Translations under genes and position numbers: made by a program
The notes under the pieces: model-generated
Seen by the model: only the letters and a program-made list of their open reading frames with translations
What the model was told of the DNA's origin: nothing
Database searches by the model: none
Source: Desulfobacter curvatus DSM 3379
Lineage (GTDB): Bacteria > Desulfobacterota > Desulfobacteria > Desulfobacterales > Desulfobacteraceae
Length of the DNA stretch: 9,564 nucleotides
Direction: 5' to 3'
NCBI RefSeq assembly: GCF_000373985.1
Contig: NZ_KB892916.1
Coordinates: 1-9,564, forward strand
In this document: piece by piece, positions 1 through 5,855 of the stretch
Position numbering within the stretch: position 1 is the first letter of the stretch
Layout: every line of letters starts with the position of its first letter

Positions 1-97
1 TATTTGACCAGGACGTTACTAAAAGCTGAGAAGATTATCTGTTAAAACCGGTCACACCATTTTTTTATCGTGAATGTCTGTCCATGGATTACCGTGA
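1..97. other. Left flank, no supported gene
   Basis: Frame 1 is open from the window edge to a TAA at 43-45 (14 codons). It could be the tail of an upstream gene, but that is too short to judge. A short frame from ATG 84 runs 27 codons and has no ribosome binding site. I see no clear promoter for the ORF that follows. Confidence 0.3.
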
Positions 98-301
98 TTG
101 CTCTCACTTGAAAAACAACACATTTCATCTCAGGTTGATTCTGTTTCCCTGGTTGTGGATGAATTAAGACGAATGGGGATTAACGATTTAGAGACGGGGG
201 AAGTCTCGTTTTTCAAAACAAGAAATTACAAGTGGTGCGAATGGCGTGATTCGAATAAAATAAGGTTCGAATGCGTAGAAATTACAAATGGAGGTTGCTA
301 A
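98..301 (+). CDS. Small hypothetical protein (67 aa), cassette-like
   Basis: I do not recognise this protein. It begins at TTG 98, directly after an in-frame TGA at 95-97, and has no visible Shine-Dalgarno sequence, so the start is uncertain and the ORF may be a 5'-truncated remnant. Composition is protein-like: a polar N-terminal part with VVDELRRMGI, then an aromatic and basic stretch (FFKTRNYKWCEWRDSNKIRF) and three cysteines. There is no signal peptide or membrane segment. The stop codon TAA (299-301) lies inside the left core of an attC-like site, as is common for gene cassettes of integrons. Most cassette genes are short and of unknown function, which fits. A toxin-antitoxin pair follows on the same strand. 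Confidence 0.45.
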   Translation: MLSLEKQHISSQVDSVSLVVDELRRMGINDLETGEVSFFKTRNYKWCEWRDSNKIRFECVEITNGGC

Positions 302-356
302 CCTCGCTCTTGCAGGGGAGCGCCAAAAACTGCGCCCGCTGAAGAGCCCGTTGGCG
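296..356 (+). other. attC-like recombination site
   Basis: Left core TGCTAAC (296-302) and right core GTTGGCG (350-356) are near-complementary around the invariant AAC/GTT. Inside them, GCTCTTGCAG (306-315) pairs with CTGAAGAGC (339-347), leaving G312 unpaired. A single extrahelical base in the left arm is a hallmark of attC hairpins. GCGCCAA (320-326) and TTGGCGC (351-357) give an alternative stem. Total length is about 61 bp, near the short end for attC. The last bases of the right core depart from GTTRRRY. Known for the family: attC sites follow cassette genes and are recombined by IntI. No integrase or attI is seen here. Confidence 0.5.
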
Positions 357-373
357 CATTAAAATTGATTATC

Positions 374-398
374 CAAGCTTTTTAAAAGCTTGCTTTTT
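374..398 (+). terminator. Palindrome plus T-run upstream of toxin-antitoxin genes
   Basis: CAAGCTTTT (374-382) and AAAAGCTTG (384-392) are perfect inverted repeats around one base, followed by CTTTTT (393-398). This has the form of a weak intrinsic terminator for the upstream ORF. The stem is AT-rich, and the site lies about 50 bp before the antitoxin start, so it could equally be the operator bound by the antitoxin. The sequence does not decide between these. Confidence 0.4.
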
Positions 399-442
399 AG
401 GCTTGTTGGTGATACATGCAAAAGCATCATAGGAGGTACAAT

Positions 443-724
443 ATGGGCAAGCTATCAAATATTATTCCAATAAGCGATTTAAGGCAAGATACTGCAAAGC
501 TGCTGAAACGATTACAAAAAAGTAAGGACCCTTTAATAATTACACAAAGAGGTAGGGCATCAGCGGTAATTATCGGAGTTGATGCCTATGAGGAATCTGA
601 GCACGAGAAAGAGCTATTGCGCCTTTTGGTTAGGGGAGACAGGGAAATCGAAACTGGTCAGGGATATGATTTGGATACAGTTCTTTCTGAAGCTGATACC
701 CTTTTGTCTAACGAGCCCTCGTGA
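443..724 (+). CDS. Type II antitoxin, Phd/YefM family
   Basis: This is a 93-aa antitoxin expected to neutralise the toxin encoded next to it and to repress the operon. The N-terminal half (about residues 5-50) has the Phd/YefM fold pattern: IIPISDLRQDTAKLLKRL, then DPLIITQRGRASAVII and a VDAYEE helix. The acidic C-terminal part is the usual toxin-binding segment. An in-frame ATG at 416 exists, but ATG 443 has AGGAGG at 431-436 with 6-nt spacing and gives the standard family N-terminus, so I choose 443. The stop TGA (722-724) overlaps the toxin start by 4 nt. Autoregulation is typical of the family, and the palindrome at 374-392 is a candidate operator. Toxin-antitoxin pairs are common in integron cassette arrays. 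Confidence 0.85.
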   Translation: MGKLSNIIPISDLRQDTAKLLKRLQKSKDPLIITQRGRASAVIIGVDAYEESEHEKELLRLLVRGDREIETGQGYDLDTVLSEADTLLSNEPS

Positions 725-1011
725 AGGTTAAATTTACACCTTCTGCAAGAACTCAATTCCTTTCTGCGCTATCATATATTCGAAAGGACAAGCCTTCGGC
801 TGCTCTTACTTTTCACAATCAGGCTGAAAAAATCTTGCGTCGGCTTGAGGATTTTCCTGAATCCGGAAGAATCATACCTGAATTTCCAGAACTCCCCTAC
901 CGAGAAGTGGTCATATCGCCGTACCGGTTTTTTTATAAAACCAAAGATGATATTGTTTGGATAGTCGCAGTGTGGCATGGAGCGCAGCTCCCTAAAGAAC
1001 CAACAACCTGA
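721..1011 (+). CDS. Type II toxin, RelE/ParE superfamily
   Basis: This 96-aa toxin starts at GTG 721 in a GTGA overlap with the antitoxin stop, so it is probably translated by coupling. The fold pattern is visible: an initial strand (VKFTPSARTQFLSAL), a two-helix hairpin with AALTFHNQAEKILRRLEDFP, and the C-terminal strands YREVVISPYRFFYKTKDDIV and WIVAVWHGAQ. Length is normal. RelE members cut mRNA at the ribosome and ParE members poison gyrase; the YRFFYK...VWHGAQ ending looks ParE-like, but I cannot assign the target. The stop codon falls exactly where the left copy of the 726-bp repeat begins (1007), so the last two residues lie in repeat DNA. Confidence 0.85.
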   Translation: MKVKFTPSARTQFLSALSYIRKDKPSAALTFHNQAEKILRRLEDFPESGRIIPEFPELPYREVVISPYRFFYKTKDDIVWIVAVWHGAQLPKEPTT

Positions 1012-1016
1012 CACTG

Positions 1017-1081
1017 CACCAGAAAGCCGGGACGGAGCGGCCGCAAAAAGTTGGGATGCTTTTTTGCTCTGTCTTCTGGTG
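1017..1081. other. Nested stem-loop in repeat DNA
   Basis: CACCAGAA (1017-1024) and TTCTGGTG (1074-1081) are perfect 8-bp inverted repeats. Inside them, GCAAAAAG (1043-1050) pairs with CTTTTTTGC (1059-1067) with one bulged T. The same structure sits at 3087-3151 in the right copy. Directly behind the toxin gene it may end toxin-antitoxin transcription, but there is no clean T-run after the GC part. It could also be a structural part of a cassette or element end. Confidence 0.45.
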
Positions 1082-1183
1082 AACTCACTGTTGTGTTGCT
1101 TCAAAGCCTCGAAAAATGGATTAGTTATCCTGCTATAGGCATTTGTATTGCGCTATTGGTTCCAGAAAAACCATTTATATCAA

Positions 1184-1263
1184 GCGCCTAACCCGACATT
1201 CAAGCGGACCGGGAAAGGCCGTGGTTTTCATAATTGGGAAAATCAAAGGAGCGGGTTATGCGC
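1184..1263. other. attC-like arms, left copy
   Basis: GCGCCTAACCCG (1184-1195) and CGGGTTATGCGC (1252-1263) are inverted repeats matching at 11 of 12 positions and 80 bp apart overall. The left arm contains GCCTAAC, a perfect RYYYAAC core, and continues with ACATTCAAGCGG, a form familiar from attC sites. The right arm overlaps the C-terminal codons of the TPR sequence, and its core (GTTATGC) is imperfect. The regions between the arms do not pair well, so this may be a half-site fused to unrelated DNA. Confidence 0.35.
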
Positions 1264-1732
1264 TTTTGCCGCCTGCATTGCCCCGATCTGTTCCAGGGCA
1301 GCTAATGCCGCTGATTTTACCTTGGGACATTTACAGGCAAGGGAAAAGGCCTGTTTTGCTTCTTCAGGGTTATCGCAGCTTAAGGCGGCATAACCGGCCA
1401 TGAGCCAGGACCGCCCCGGGGAATTGCCGCGACCGGTTAGGCGTTTATAGGCAACATATGCGGATTTGTATTTTTTTCCCGGAACAGCAGGTCCGCCTTA
1501 AAGGCCAGAAGCCTTGCACCACACCCCTGGGCCAGTCCCTTGTCCGCCCATTTAAGCGCAGTTTGATAATCCCTGCCCTGCAGATAGGCCTGGGCTATGG
1601 TAAGGAAGCGGTCTGTCCTCTTTTTTCCTTTGACTGCGGTAAGATTGGCCGGATCTTTTTGAATTTTCAACAGCCACGCTTCATATGCCCTGGCCGCTTC
1701 CAGCGGGATATTGCACCCGGCATAACGGTCTG
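1243..1732 (-). pseudogene. 5'-truncated, frameshifted TPR gene copy
   Basis: On the minus strand this encodes residues about 307-468 of the neighbouring TPR protein (3313-4716), for example DPANLTAVKGKKRTDRFLTI against DPANLIAAKGKKRTDRFLTI. The first 306 residues are missing. The T-run at 1471-1477 has seven T where the intact copy has eight (3541-3548), which shifts the frame after LLFREK; the shifted frame ends at a TAA created at 1437-1439. There is no start codon or ribosome binding site at the truncated end, and an in-frame stop lies about 25 bp upstream of the junction. It is a dead copy left by the duplication. Confidence 0.9.
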
Positions 1733-1857
1733 AGAGTATGGCCGTCCTTAAAGACCTTCAAAACGGCAATCATCTGATCATCATGGATCCCAATACAACG
1801 TCGCCGCTGCCTTTTCTGAACCTGGATAAGATTCAGAACAAACCGGCTCGTCCTTAA
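1733..1857 (+). pseudogene. 3' remnant of an unidentified gene
   Basis: Starting exactly at the repeat junction, an open frame runs to TAA 1855-1857. Its sequence is protein-like: MAVLKDLQNGNHLIIMDPNT, then PLPFLNLDKIQNK. ATG 1738 would give 39 aa, but it has no ribosome binding site, and the frame closes within the repeat DNA upstream. I read it as the C-terminal end of a gene whose front was lost at the junction. I do not recognise the family. It converges on the secreted-protein gene, with 14 bp between the two stop codons. Confidence 0.35.
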
Positions 1858-1871
1858 ATTTTGCAATTCCT

Positions 1872-2960
1872 TTAACGAACGGGGTTTATTTCTATCCAGT
1901 TATTCCCGGAATTCTGGTTGGGATTAAACCCCGCATCGTTTGAAAGAATGTATTCCCCCAAAGGATTTGCCCAGGCGTGGTCATACCCGCCGGGCAGTTC
2001 TACTGAGTTTCCGCTGGATGGATCCTGATAATTTTCAGTGCCCCGGATATACTCGCTGAATTCCCGGGCGGCGCGATCTTCGGCCTGTTGACGGGTCCGC
2101 CATGATTGGGTCAAGGCCGCGTCAAAAGCATCGCTGCTGCGGCTGATGGCCCGGCTCAGTTTCCCGGCATTGGCGATTCCCTGCTGCCGTGCGGCAATCC
2201 ATTGTCTTTGAACACTGTTGAATCTGGCAAACCAACTGCGGTCTAACTGGAAGGAGTTCACAAAAGTCGTGGCCAGTGGTTTGAGAGCATCCAGTTGGCC
2301 TTTTGGGGCACGTACCGAAAGGTTGCGGTCTGCCAGCCAGAAAACATTGGGAACTTGGGGAGAGTGCGAGACCAGTATCACACAATAGAAATCTTCTTCC
2401 CAGGCTATGCCGTTTTCGGTGTATGAAAATCGGGCGCAATTACCAAATCCCTGGATGGCTGTACCCGGTGTCTGGCTGCCTGCTGCAATAGTGCCGGCCC
2501 ATTCCGGCATATCTATCACGCTGATTTGTTTTATATCACGTGCGCCGGGTCTTTGCCTGGGCAGAACAACATGACGGACAAAGTCGGCCGGGCTGTTGGG
2601 AATAGGAATTACTATCATGCCCAGATAGAGTGCGCCCTGCTGCCACTGCTGTTCAATCTGACCGCTGATGTAAAGAGGCGCGGGGTGTATATAAGCGCCA
2701 GCTGAACCGTCGGGTGAGGTGATGGCCACATTGGCAGTCACCAGGTTGGCCAGGGCTGAGTTCCAGGTCAGGCCGCCTGAAACCTGCCAGTTGGCCGGGG
2801 CCATGACCCAGAAGGCCGGGGCTGCTCCCATCTGCGCGTCAATGACAGCCACGGGTTTCATATGCAATGGCTGGCCCGCTGCCGAGCCCGTTAAAATGAC
2901 AGCAATAAGGGAAAAAATTAGCAACAGTCTGCAGAAACAATTCGTGATTATTGGTTTCAA
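1872..2960 (-). CDS. Secreted protein of unknown function (362 aa)
   Basis: The best start is TTG 2960: AGGAGG lies 6 nt upstream, and the product begins with a clean signal peptide (MKPIITNCFCRLLLIFSLIA, then VILTGSAAG, cleavage probably near residue 29). An in-frame ATG at 3002 would add 14 polar residues and has no ribosome binding site. The mature protein has an N-terminal region with FWVMAPANWQ, two cysteines (C175 and C193) that could form a disulfide, a helical, Arg/Gln-rich part (about 240-305), and a conserved-looking C-terminal block, ENYQDP...VELPGGYDHAWANPLGEYILSN, ending in NPNQNSGNNWIEI. I believe this C-terminal block recurs in uncharacterised exported bacterial proteins; no function is known to me. 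It lies alone between the two repeat copies, so it is probably the cargo of the inserted segment. Confidence 0.8.
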   Translation of the reverse strand: MKPIITNCFCRLLLIFSLIAVILTGSAAGQPLHMKPVAVIDAQMGAAPAFWVMAPANWQVSGGLTWNSALANLVTANVAITSPDGSAGAYIHPAPLYISGQIEQQWQQGALYLGMIVIPIPNSPADFVRHVVLPRQRPGARDIKQISVIDMPEWAGTIAAGSQTPGTAIQGFGNCARFSYTENGIAWEEDFYCVILVSHSPQVPNVFWLADRNLSVRAPKGQLDALKPLATTFVNSFQLDRSWFARFNSVQRQWIAARQQGIANAGKLSRAISRSSDAFDAALTQSWRTRQQAEDRAAREFSEYIRGTENYQDPSSGNSVELPGGYDHAWANPLGEYILSNDAGFNPNQNSGNNWIEINPVR

Positions 2961-2966
2961 TTTGAG

Positions 2967-2972
2967 CCTCCT
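2967..2972 (-). promoter_or_regulatory. Ribosome binding site deciding a TTG start
   Basis: The minus strand reads AGGAGG at 2972-2967, 6 nt before TTG 2960. Neither upstream ATG (3002 or 2990) has a comparable site, so this motif sets the start of the secreted-protein gene. Confidence 0.7.
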
Positions 2973-3002
2973 GTCTAAAAAGTCATACATGCCAGACAGC
3001 AT

Positions 3003-3076
3003 TAAGATGGTAGGGAGAACCGCATTGATAAAATATTTTTTAAAATATCACCGAACAGACAATAAATAAATAACAT
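3003..3076. promoter_or_regulatory. AT-rich leader of the secreted-protein gene
   Basis: This is the only unique DNA between the secreted-protein gene and the right repeat copy. It contains a perfect inverted repeat, ATATTTT-TT-AAAATAT, at 3033-3048, which would lie in the promoter of the minus-strand gene. A TTGTCT on the minus strand could be a -35 box, but I see no well-spaced -10, so no promoter is assigned. From 3077 to 3312 the DNA is the non-coding part of the repeat, with no gene. Confidence 0.4.
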
Positions 3077-3803
3077 CCTGACACTGCACCAGAAAGCCGG
3101 GGCGGAGCGGCCGCAAAAAGTTGGGATGCTTTTTTGCTCTGTCTTCTGGTGAACTCACTGTTGTGTTGCTTCAACGCCTCGAAAAATGGATTAGTTATCC
3201 TGCTATAGGCATTTGTATTGCGCTATTGGTTCCAGAAAAACCATTTATATCCAGCGCCTAACCCGACATTCAAACGGACCGGGAAAGGCCGTTGCTTTCA
3301 TAATTGGGAAAATCAAAGGAGCGGGTTATGCGCTTTTGCCGCCTGCATTGCCCCGATCTGTTCCAGGGCAGCTAATGCCGCTGATTTTACCTTGGGACAT
3401 TTACAGGCAAGGGAAAAGGCCTGTTTTGCTTCTTCAGGGTTATCGCAGCTTAAGGCCGCATAACCGGCCATGAGCCAGGACCGCCCCGGGGAATTGCCGC
3501 GACCGGCTAAGCGTTTATAGGCAACATATGCGGATTTGTATTTTTTTTCCCGGAACAGCAGGTCCGCCTTAAAGGCCAGAAGCCTTGCACCACACCCCTG
3601 GGCCAGTCCCTTGTCCGCCCATTTAAGCGCAGTTTGATAATCCCTGCCCTGCAGGTAGGCCTGGGCTATGGTAAGGAAGCGGTCTGTCCTCTTTTTTCCT
3701 TTGGCTGCGATAAGATTGGCCGGATCTTTTTGAATTTTCAACAGCCACGCTTCATATGCCCTGGCCGCTTCCAGCGGGATATTGCACCCGGCATAAAGGT
3801 CTG
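3077..3803. repeat. Direct repeat, right copy (about 727 bp)
   Basis: This is the partner of 1007-1732. It comprises 236 bp of non-coding DNA (3077-3312), with the nested stem-loop at 3087-3151, and the 3' third of the intact TPR gene. Because the TPR frame is intact and continuous with its operon, this is the parental copy. Its upstream neighbour is the leader of the secreted-protein gene rather than the toxin gene, so the two copies have different left flanks. Confidence 0.95.
3254..3333. other. attC-like arms, right copy
   Basis: Same inverted arms as at 1184-1263 (GCGCCTAACCCG and CGGGTTATGCGC). The right arm carries the last codons of the TPR gene (KAHNP). On the minus strand the distal core reads GTTAGGC, a perfect GTTRRRY, placed just downstream of the gene's stop. 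Without pairing between the inner arms I treat this as an attC-like or terminator-like structure only. Confidence 0.3.
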
Positions 3804-4716
3804 CCAAAAGCTTGGTTTCCGATGCGGACAAGGGTGTGGTGAAGCTGTAAATCATGAACGCCTCAAGCCCTTTTTCAAGCCGGTTTTTATTAAGATGGAT
3901 GTTGGCTAAGGCCCGCCACCATTTAGGCTCTTCAGGTTCCTGCCGGGTCAGTTCGCCGGCATAGGCAACGGCCTGCTTATCCATGCCAAGTTCCATATAT
4001 TGGTACAGCAGCACCTCCTGCCAGGTCCGCTTTTTATCACCCTTGGATTTGGCAGCCAGTTCCCTAAGATATGGCAGGGCCCGGCGATTTTTTTTAAGGG
4101 AAAAAAGGATGTTAACCAGGACCTCTTTTCGATCGAGAGTCACGTCGGCGGGATGGGTTTTTATCAGCCGGTTAAAGGCGTTCAAGGCATTGTTATACTC
4201 GGCGTTAAAATAATAGCATGCCGCAGCCTGATAAAGATACGCCCCCTTTTTTTCCGGGGCCATATCATACCCCCGGATAAAGGCCCGGGCAGCCTTGCCC
4301 ATCTGTTTAAGGGTATACCGGCACTGGCCCAGGTTCAGCCATGCCTGGTAAAACCCGTCATATTTTTTAACGGCCCGCTCATAGTATAATGCCGCTTTTT
4401 TCACATAGCCGTCACCTTGTTTTTCCATCATTATGCAACAGTTGCCGACAAGAAAATCCAGATAATAATGGGTGTATCCCTTTTTGTTTGCCGTGTCCGG
4501 ATCAACGTTTTTTGCCTTGGCCTGGAAGGATTCAATCTGTTGAACCGCTTTGGCATAGTCTTTCTTTTTGATAAGCCCTGCCGCCTTGTTTGCACACATG
4601 CCTGCGGCAACCGGAAGGGAATCGCCTTCCGGGTTGGCCGCGGACAGTGCGCAGGGAGAAAGAATTATGAAAACGGACACAAGGCAAGCCCACAAAAATA
4701 GAGTCAATCTATTCAT
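3313..4716 (-). CDS. Periplasmic TPR protein of the TonB2-type operon
   Basis: This is a 467-aa exported protein, last gene of the operon. I choose ATG 4716, which shares one base with the TonB stop (TGATG) and has GGAGG just upstream; an in-frame GTG at 4719 is too close to that site. The signal peptide is MNRLTLFLWACLVSVFIILS with probable cleavage after ALSA. The rest is helical repeats of TPR type: YERAVKKYDGFYQAWLNLGQ (about 113-132), YNNALNAFNRLIKTHP (about 175-190), KQAVAYAGELTRQEPEEPKW and YQTALKWADKGL are clear units. In Vibrio TonB2 clusters a TPR protein follows tonB in the same position; it is thought to be an accessory scaffold, with no enzymatic role known to me. Its last third is duplicated at 1243-1732. 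The final residues HNPLL fall in an attC-like arm, so the C-terminus may have been rewritten by recombination. Confidence 0.85.
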   Translation of the reverse strand: MNRLTLFLWACLVSVFIILSPCALSAANPEGDSLPVAAGMCANKAAGLIKKKDYAKAVQQIESFQAKAKNVDPDTANKKGYTHYYLDFLVGNCCIMMEKQGDGYVKKAALYYERAVKKYDGFYQAWLNLGQCRYTLKQMGKAARAFIRGYDMAPEKKGAYLYQAAACYYFNAEYNNALNAFNRLIKTHPADVTLDRKEVLVNILFSLKKNRRALPYLRELAAKSKGDKKRTWQEVLLYQYMELGMDKQAVAYAGELTRQEPEEPKWWRALANIHLNKNRLEKGLEAFMIYSFTTPLSASETKLLADLYAGCNIPLEAARAYEAWLLKIQKDPANLIAAKGKKRTDRFLTIAQAYLQGRDYQTALKWADKGLAQGCGARLLAFKADLLFREKKYKSAYVAYKRLAGRGNSPGRSWLMAGYAALSCDNPEEAKQAFSLACKCPKVKSAALAALEQIGAMQAAKAHNPLL

Positions 4717-5435
4717 CACGCCTCCATTTTGAACCGGATAGTCGTCACCACACGCACCTCCACGTTGTTTCCGTCCACGGTTCCCGGCTTGAACCGGTAC
4801 TGGGCTACGGATTGAGTGACACTGGATTCAAATACACCCTTGGGCTGGGCGCCCACCACCTTTATATCCCTTACCCGGCCTTCCCTGGTGACAATAAATT
4901 CCACTTTTACCCATCCCTCGATGCCTACTCTTCTGGCCCGCATGGGATAGGATGCAGGCAGCCGGACCAGTGTCTGCAAAGGATAATCAAGCTCGGATGT
5001 AGAAAACAGCCCCAGGGGCATTTGGGTTTTCATGGTACAATTTGATAACGGGCTTAAAGCAATACTGTTGGTCAGCTTGGGCAAATTGGAGTTTAACGCC
5101 ACAGACAGGTTCGGTCTGACAATCGTGGGCCTTTGAATCTGTTTCTGTACAATTTTTGTGGCTGACACCATCTCCTCGGGCGGATCAGGCGGTTTGGGCC
5201 GCTCCTTTTTACGCGGCGGCGTCTCAGGGCGCTTGATCCGGACAACCTGGATGGGCTGGATGAGTTCCGTGTCATCCGGTGCATGGGGAATGCTTTGGAT
5301 AAGGGTCGGCAGCATCCCGAAGATAAACAGATTAAGCCCTAAAGCCAGAGCGATGATCGCTATCCAAGCCAAAATTTTGCCTGGATCCAATGTGCGGGAC
5401 GTTTCCCAGTAAGTAAATTGAACTGTATTATCCAT
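4716..5435 (-). CDS. tonB: TonB energy transducer
   Basis: This 239-aa protein carries proton-driven energy from the ExbB/ExbD complex to outer-membrane receptors. It has a short cytoplasmic N-terminus, one membrane anchor (about residues 20-45), a short Pro/Lys-rich spacer (RPETPPRKKERPKPPDPPEE, 69-88) and a C-terminal TonB domain (about 151-239) with YPMRARRVGIEGWVKVEFIV and the final strand EVRVVTTIRFKMEA. The spacer is shorter than in E. coli TonB, as in TonB2-type proteins. ATG 5435 directly abuts the exbD stop (TAAATG), with GGAGGG 7 nt upstream. Gene order and the C-terminal domain make the call secure; the receptor served cannot be told from this window. Confidence 0.93.
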   Translation of the reverse strand: MDNTVQFTYWETSRTLDPGKILAWIAIIALALGLNLFIFGMLPTLIQSIPHAPDDTELIQPIQVVRIKRPETPPRKKERPKPPDPPEEMVSATKIVQKQIQRPTIVRPNLSVALNSNLPKLTNSIALSPLSNCTMKTQMPLGLFSTSELDYPLQTLVRLPASYPMRARRVGIEGWVKVEFIVTREGRVRDIKVVGAQPKGVFESSVTQSVAQYRFKPGTVDGNNVEVRVVTTIRFKMEA

Positions 5436-5855
5436 TTATCTGCCCTCCGGAAGGCTTGCGGCAAGGGCCACGTTTTCGGCCCCGGCCAGTTTACAGTTAT
5501 CCATCACCGAGATCACAAGACCGGTTCTACTCTCCTTGTCCGCCACAATCACAACACCGGCTTCGGGACTTTCCGCCATGGCCCGTTCAACACCCGAGCG
5601 CACGGCCCGGACATCAATTTCCCGGCGGTCCAGGTGAATGGTATTGTCCCGGGTGATACCGATGAGAATGGTGGATTTGGTTTTTGCCACAGCCGTATTG
5701 GCCGTGGGACGTGAGATGTCCACCCCGGTCTTCTTGACAAAGGAGGTGGTGACCAGAAAAAAGATCAAAAGGATGAACACCATATCAATCAGGGGCGCAA
5801 TATTCAGTTCAAGACTCTTTTTTGCCGCCCGCCTGGATGCGGATATATTCAGCAT
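5436..5855 (-). CDS. exbD: ExbD biopolymer transport protein
   Basis: This 139-aa inner-membrane protein has one N-terminal membrane helix (about 18-40, LNIAPLIDMVFILLIFFLVT) and a periplasmic domain of about 95 residues. Asp24 in the helix matches the essential proton-pathway aspartate of the ExbD/TolR family. The periplasmic domain ends with VVIVADKESRTGLVISVMD, the usual family pattern. It works with ExbB as the proton channel that energises TonB. The start overlaps the end of exbB by 7 nt and has AGGAG 6 nt upstream. Length is normal for the family. Confidence 0.95.
   Translation of the reverse strand: MLNISASRRAAKKSLELNIAPLIDMVFILLIFFLVTTSFVKKTGVDISRPTANTAVAKTKSTILIGITRDNTIHLDRREIDVRAVRSGVERAMAESPEAGVVIVADKESRTGLVISVMDNCKLAGAENVALAASLPEGR

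Larger units (their letters stand above)
1007..1732. repeat. Direct repeat, left copy (about 726 bp)
   Basis: This segment matches 3077-3803 in the same orientation. By eye I count about 13 substitutions and one 1-nt indel, roughly 98% identity. The first part (1012-1242) is non-coding in both copies; it holds a nested stem-loop and an attC-like core. The rest is the 3' portion of the TPR gene read on the minus strand. Short overlapping ORFs on the plus strand here show no ribosome binding sites and read like translations of structured DNA. Similarity stops sharply at 1732/1733. The left limit coincides with the toxin stop codon. Confidence 0.95.

Noticed and set aside
772..1104. 110-codon minus-strand ORF across the toxin gene
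   Set aside because: Antisense to a clear RelE/ParE gene, and its start lies in the non-coding repeat.
1143..1403. Open frames on the plus strand in both repeat copies (1143-1403, 1148-1393, 3213-3473, 3218-3463)
   Set aside because: They have no ribosome binding sites, lie antisense to the TPR sequence for most of their length, and their shared reading (PNPTFKRTGKG) is what attC-like DNA gives when translated.
1007..3803. Composite transposon bounded by the 726-bp repeats
   Set aside because: The repeats contain no transposase and no terminal inverted repeats; they consist of part of a host gene and non-coding DNA.
3634..4701. Plus-strand ORFs opposite the TPR gene
   Set aside because: The minus-strand frame has a signal peptide and TPR repeats and is coupled to tonB; the opposite ORFs look like shadows of its codon bias.
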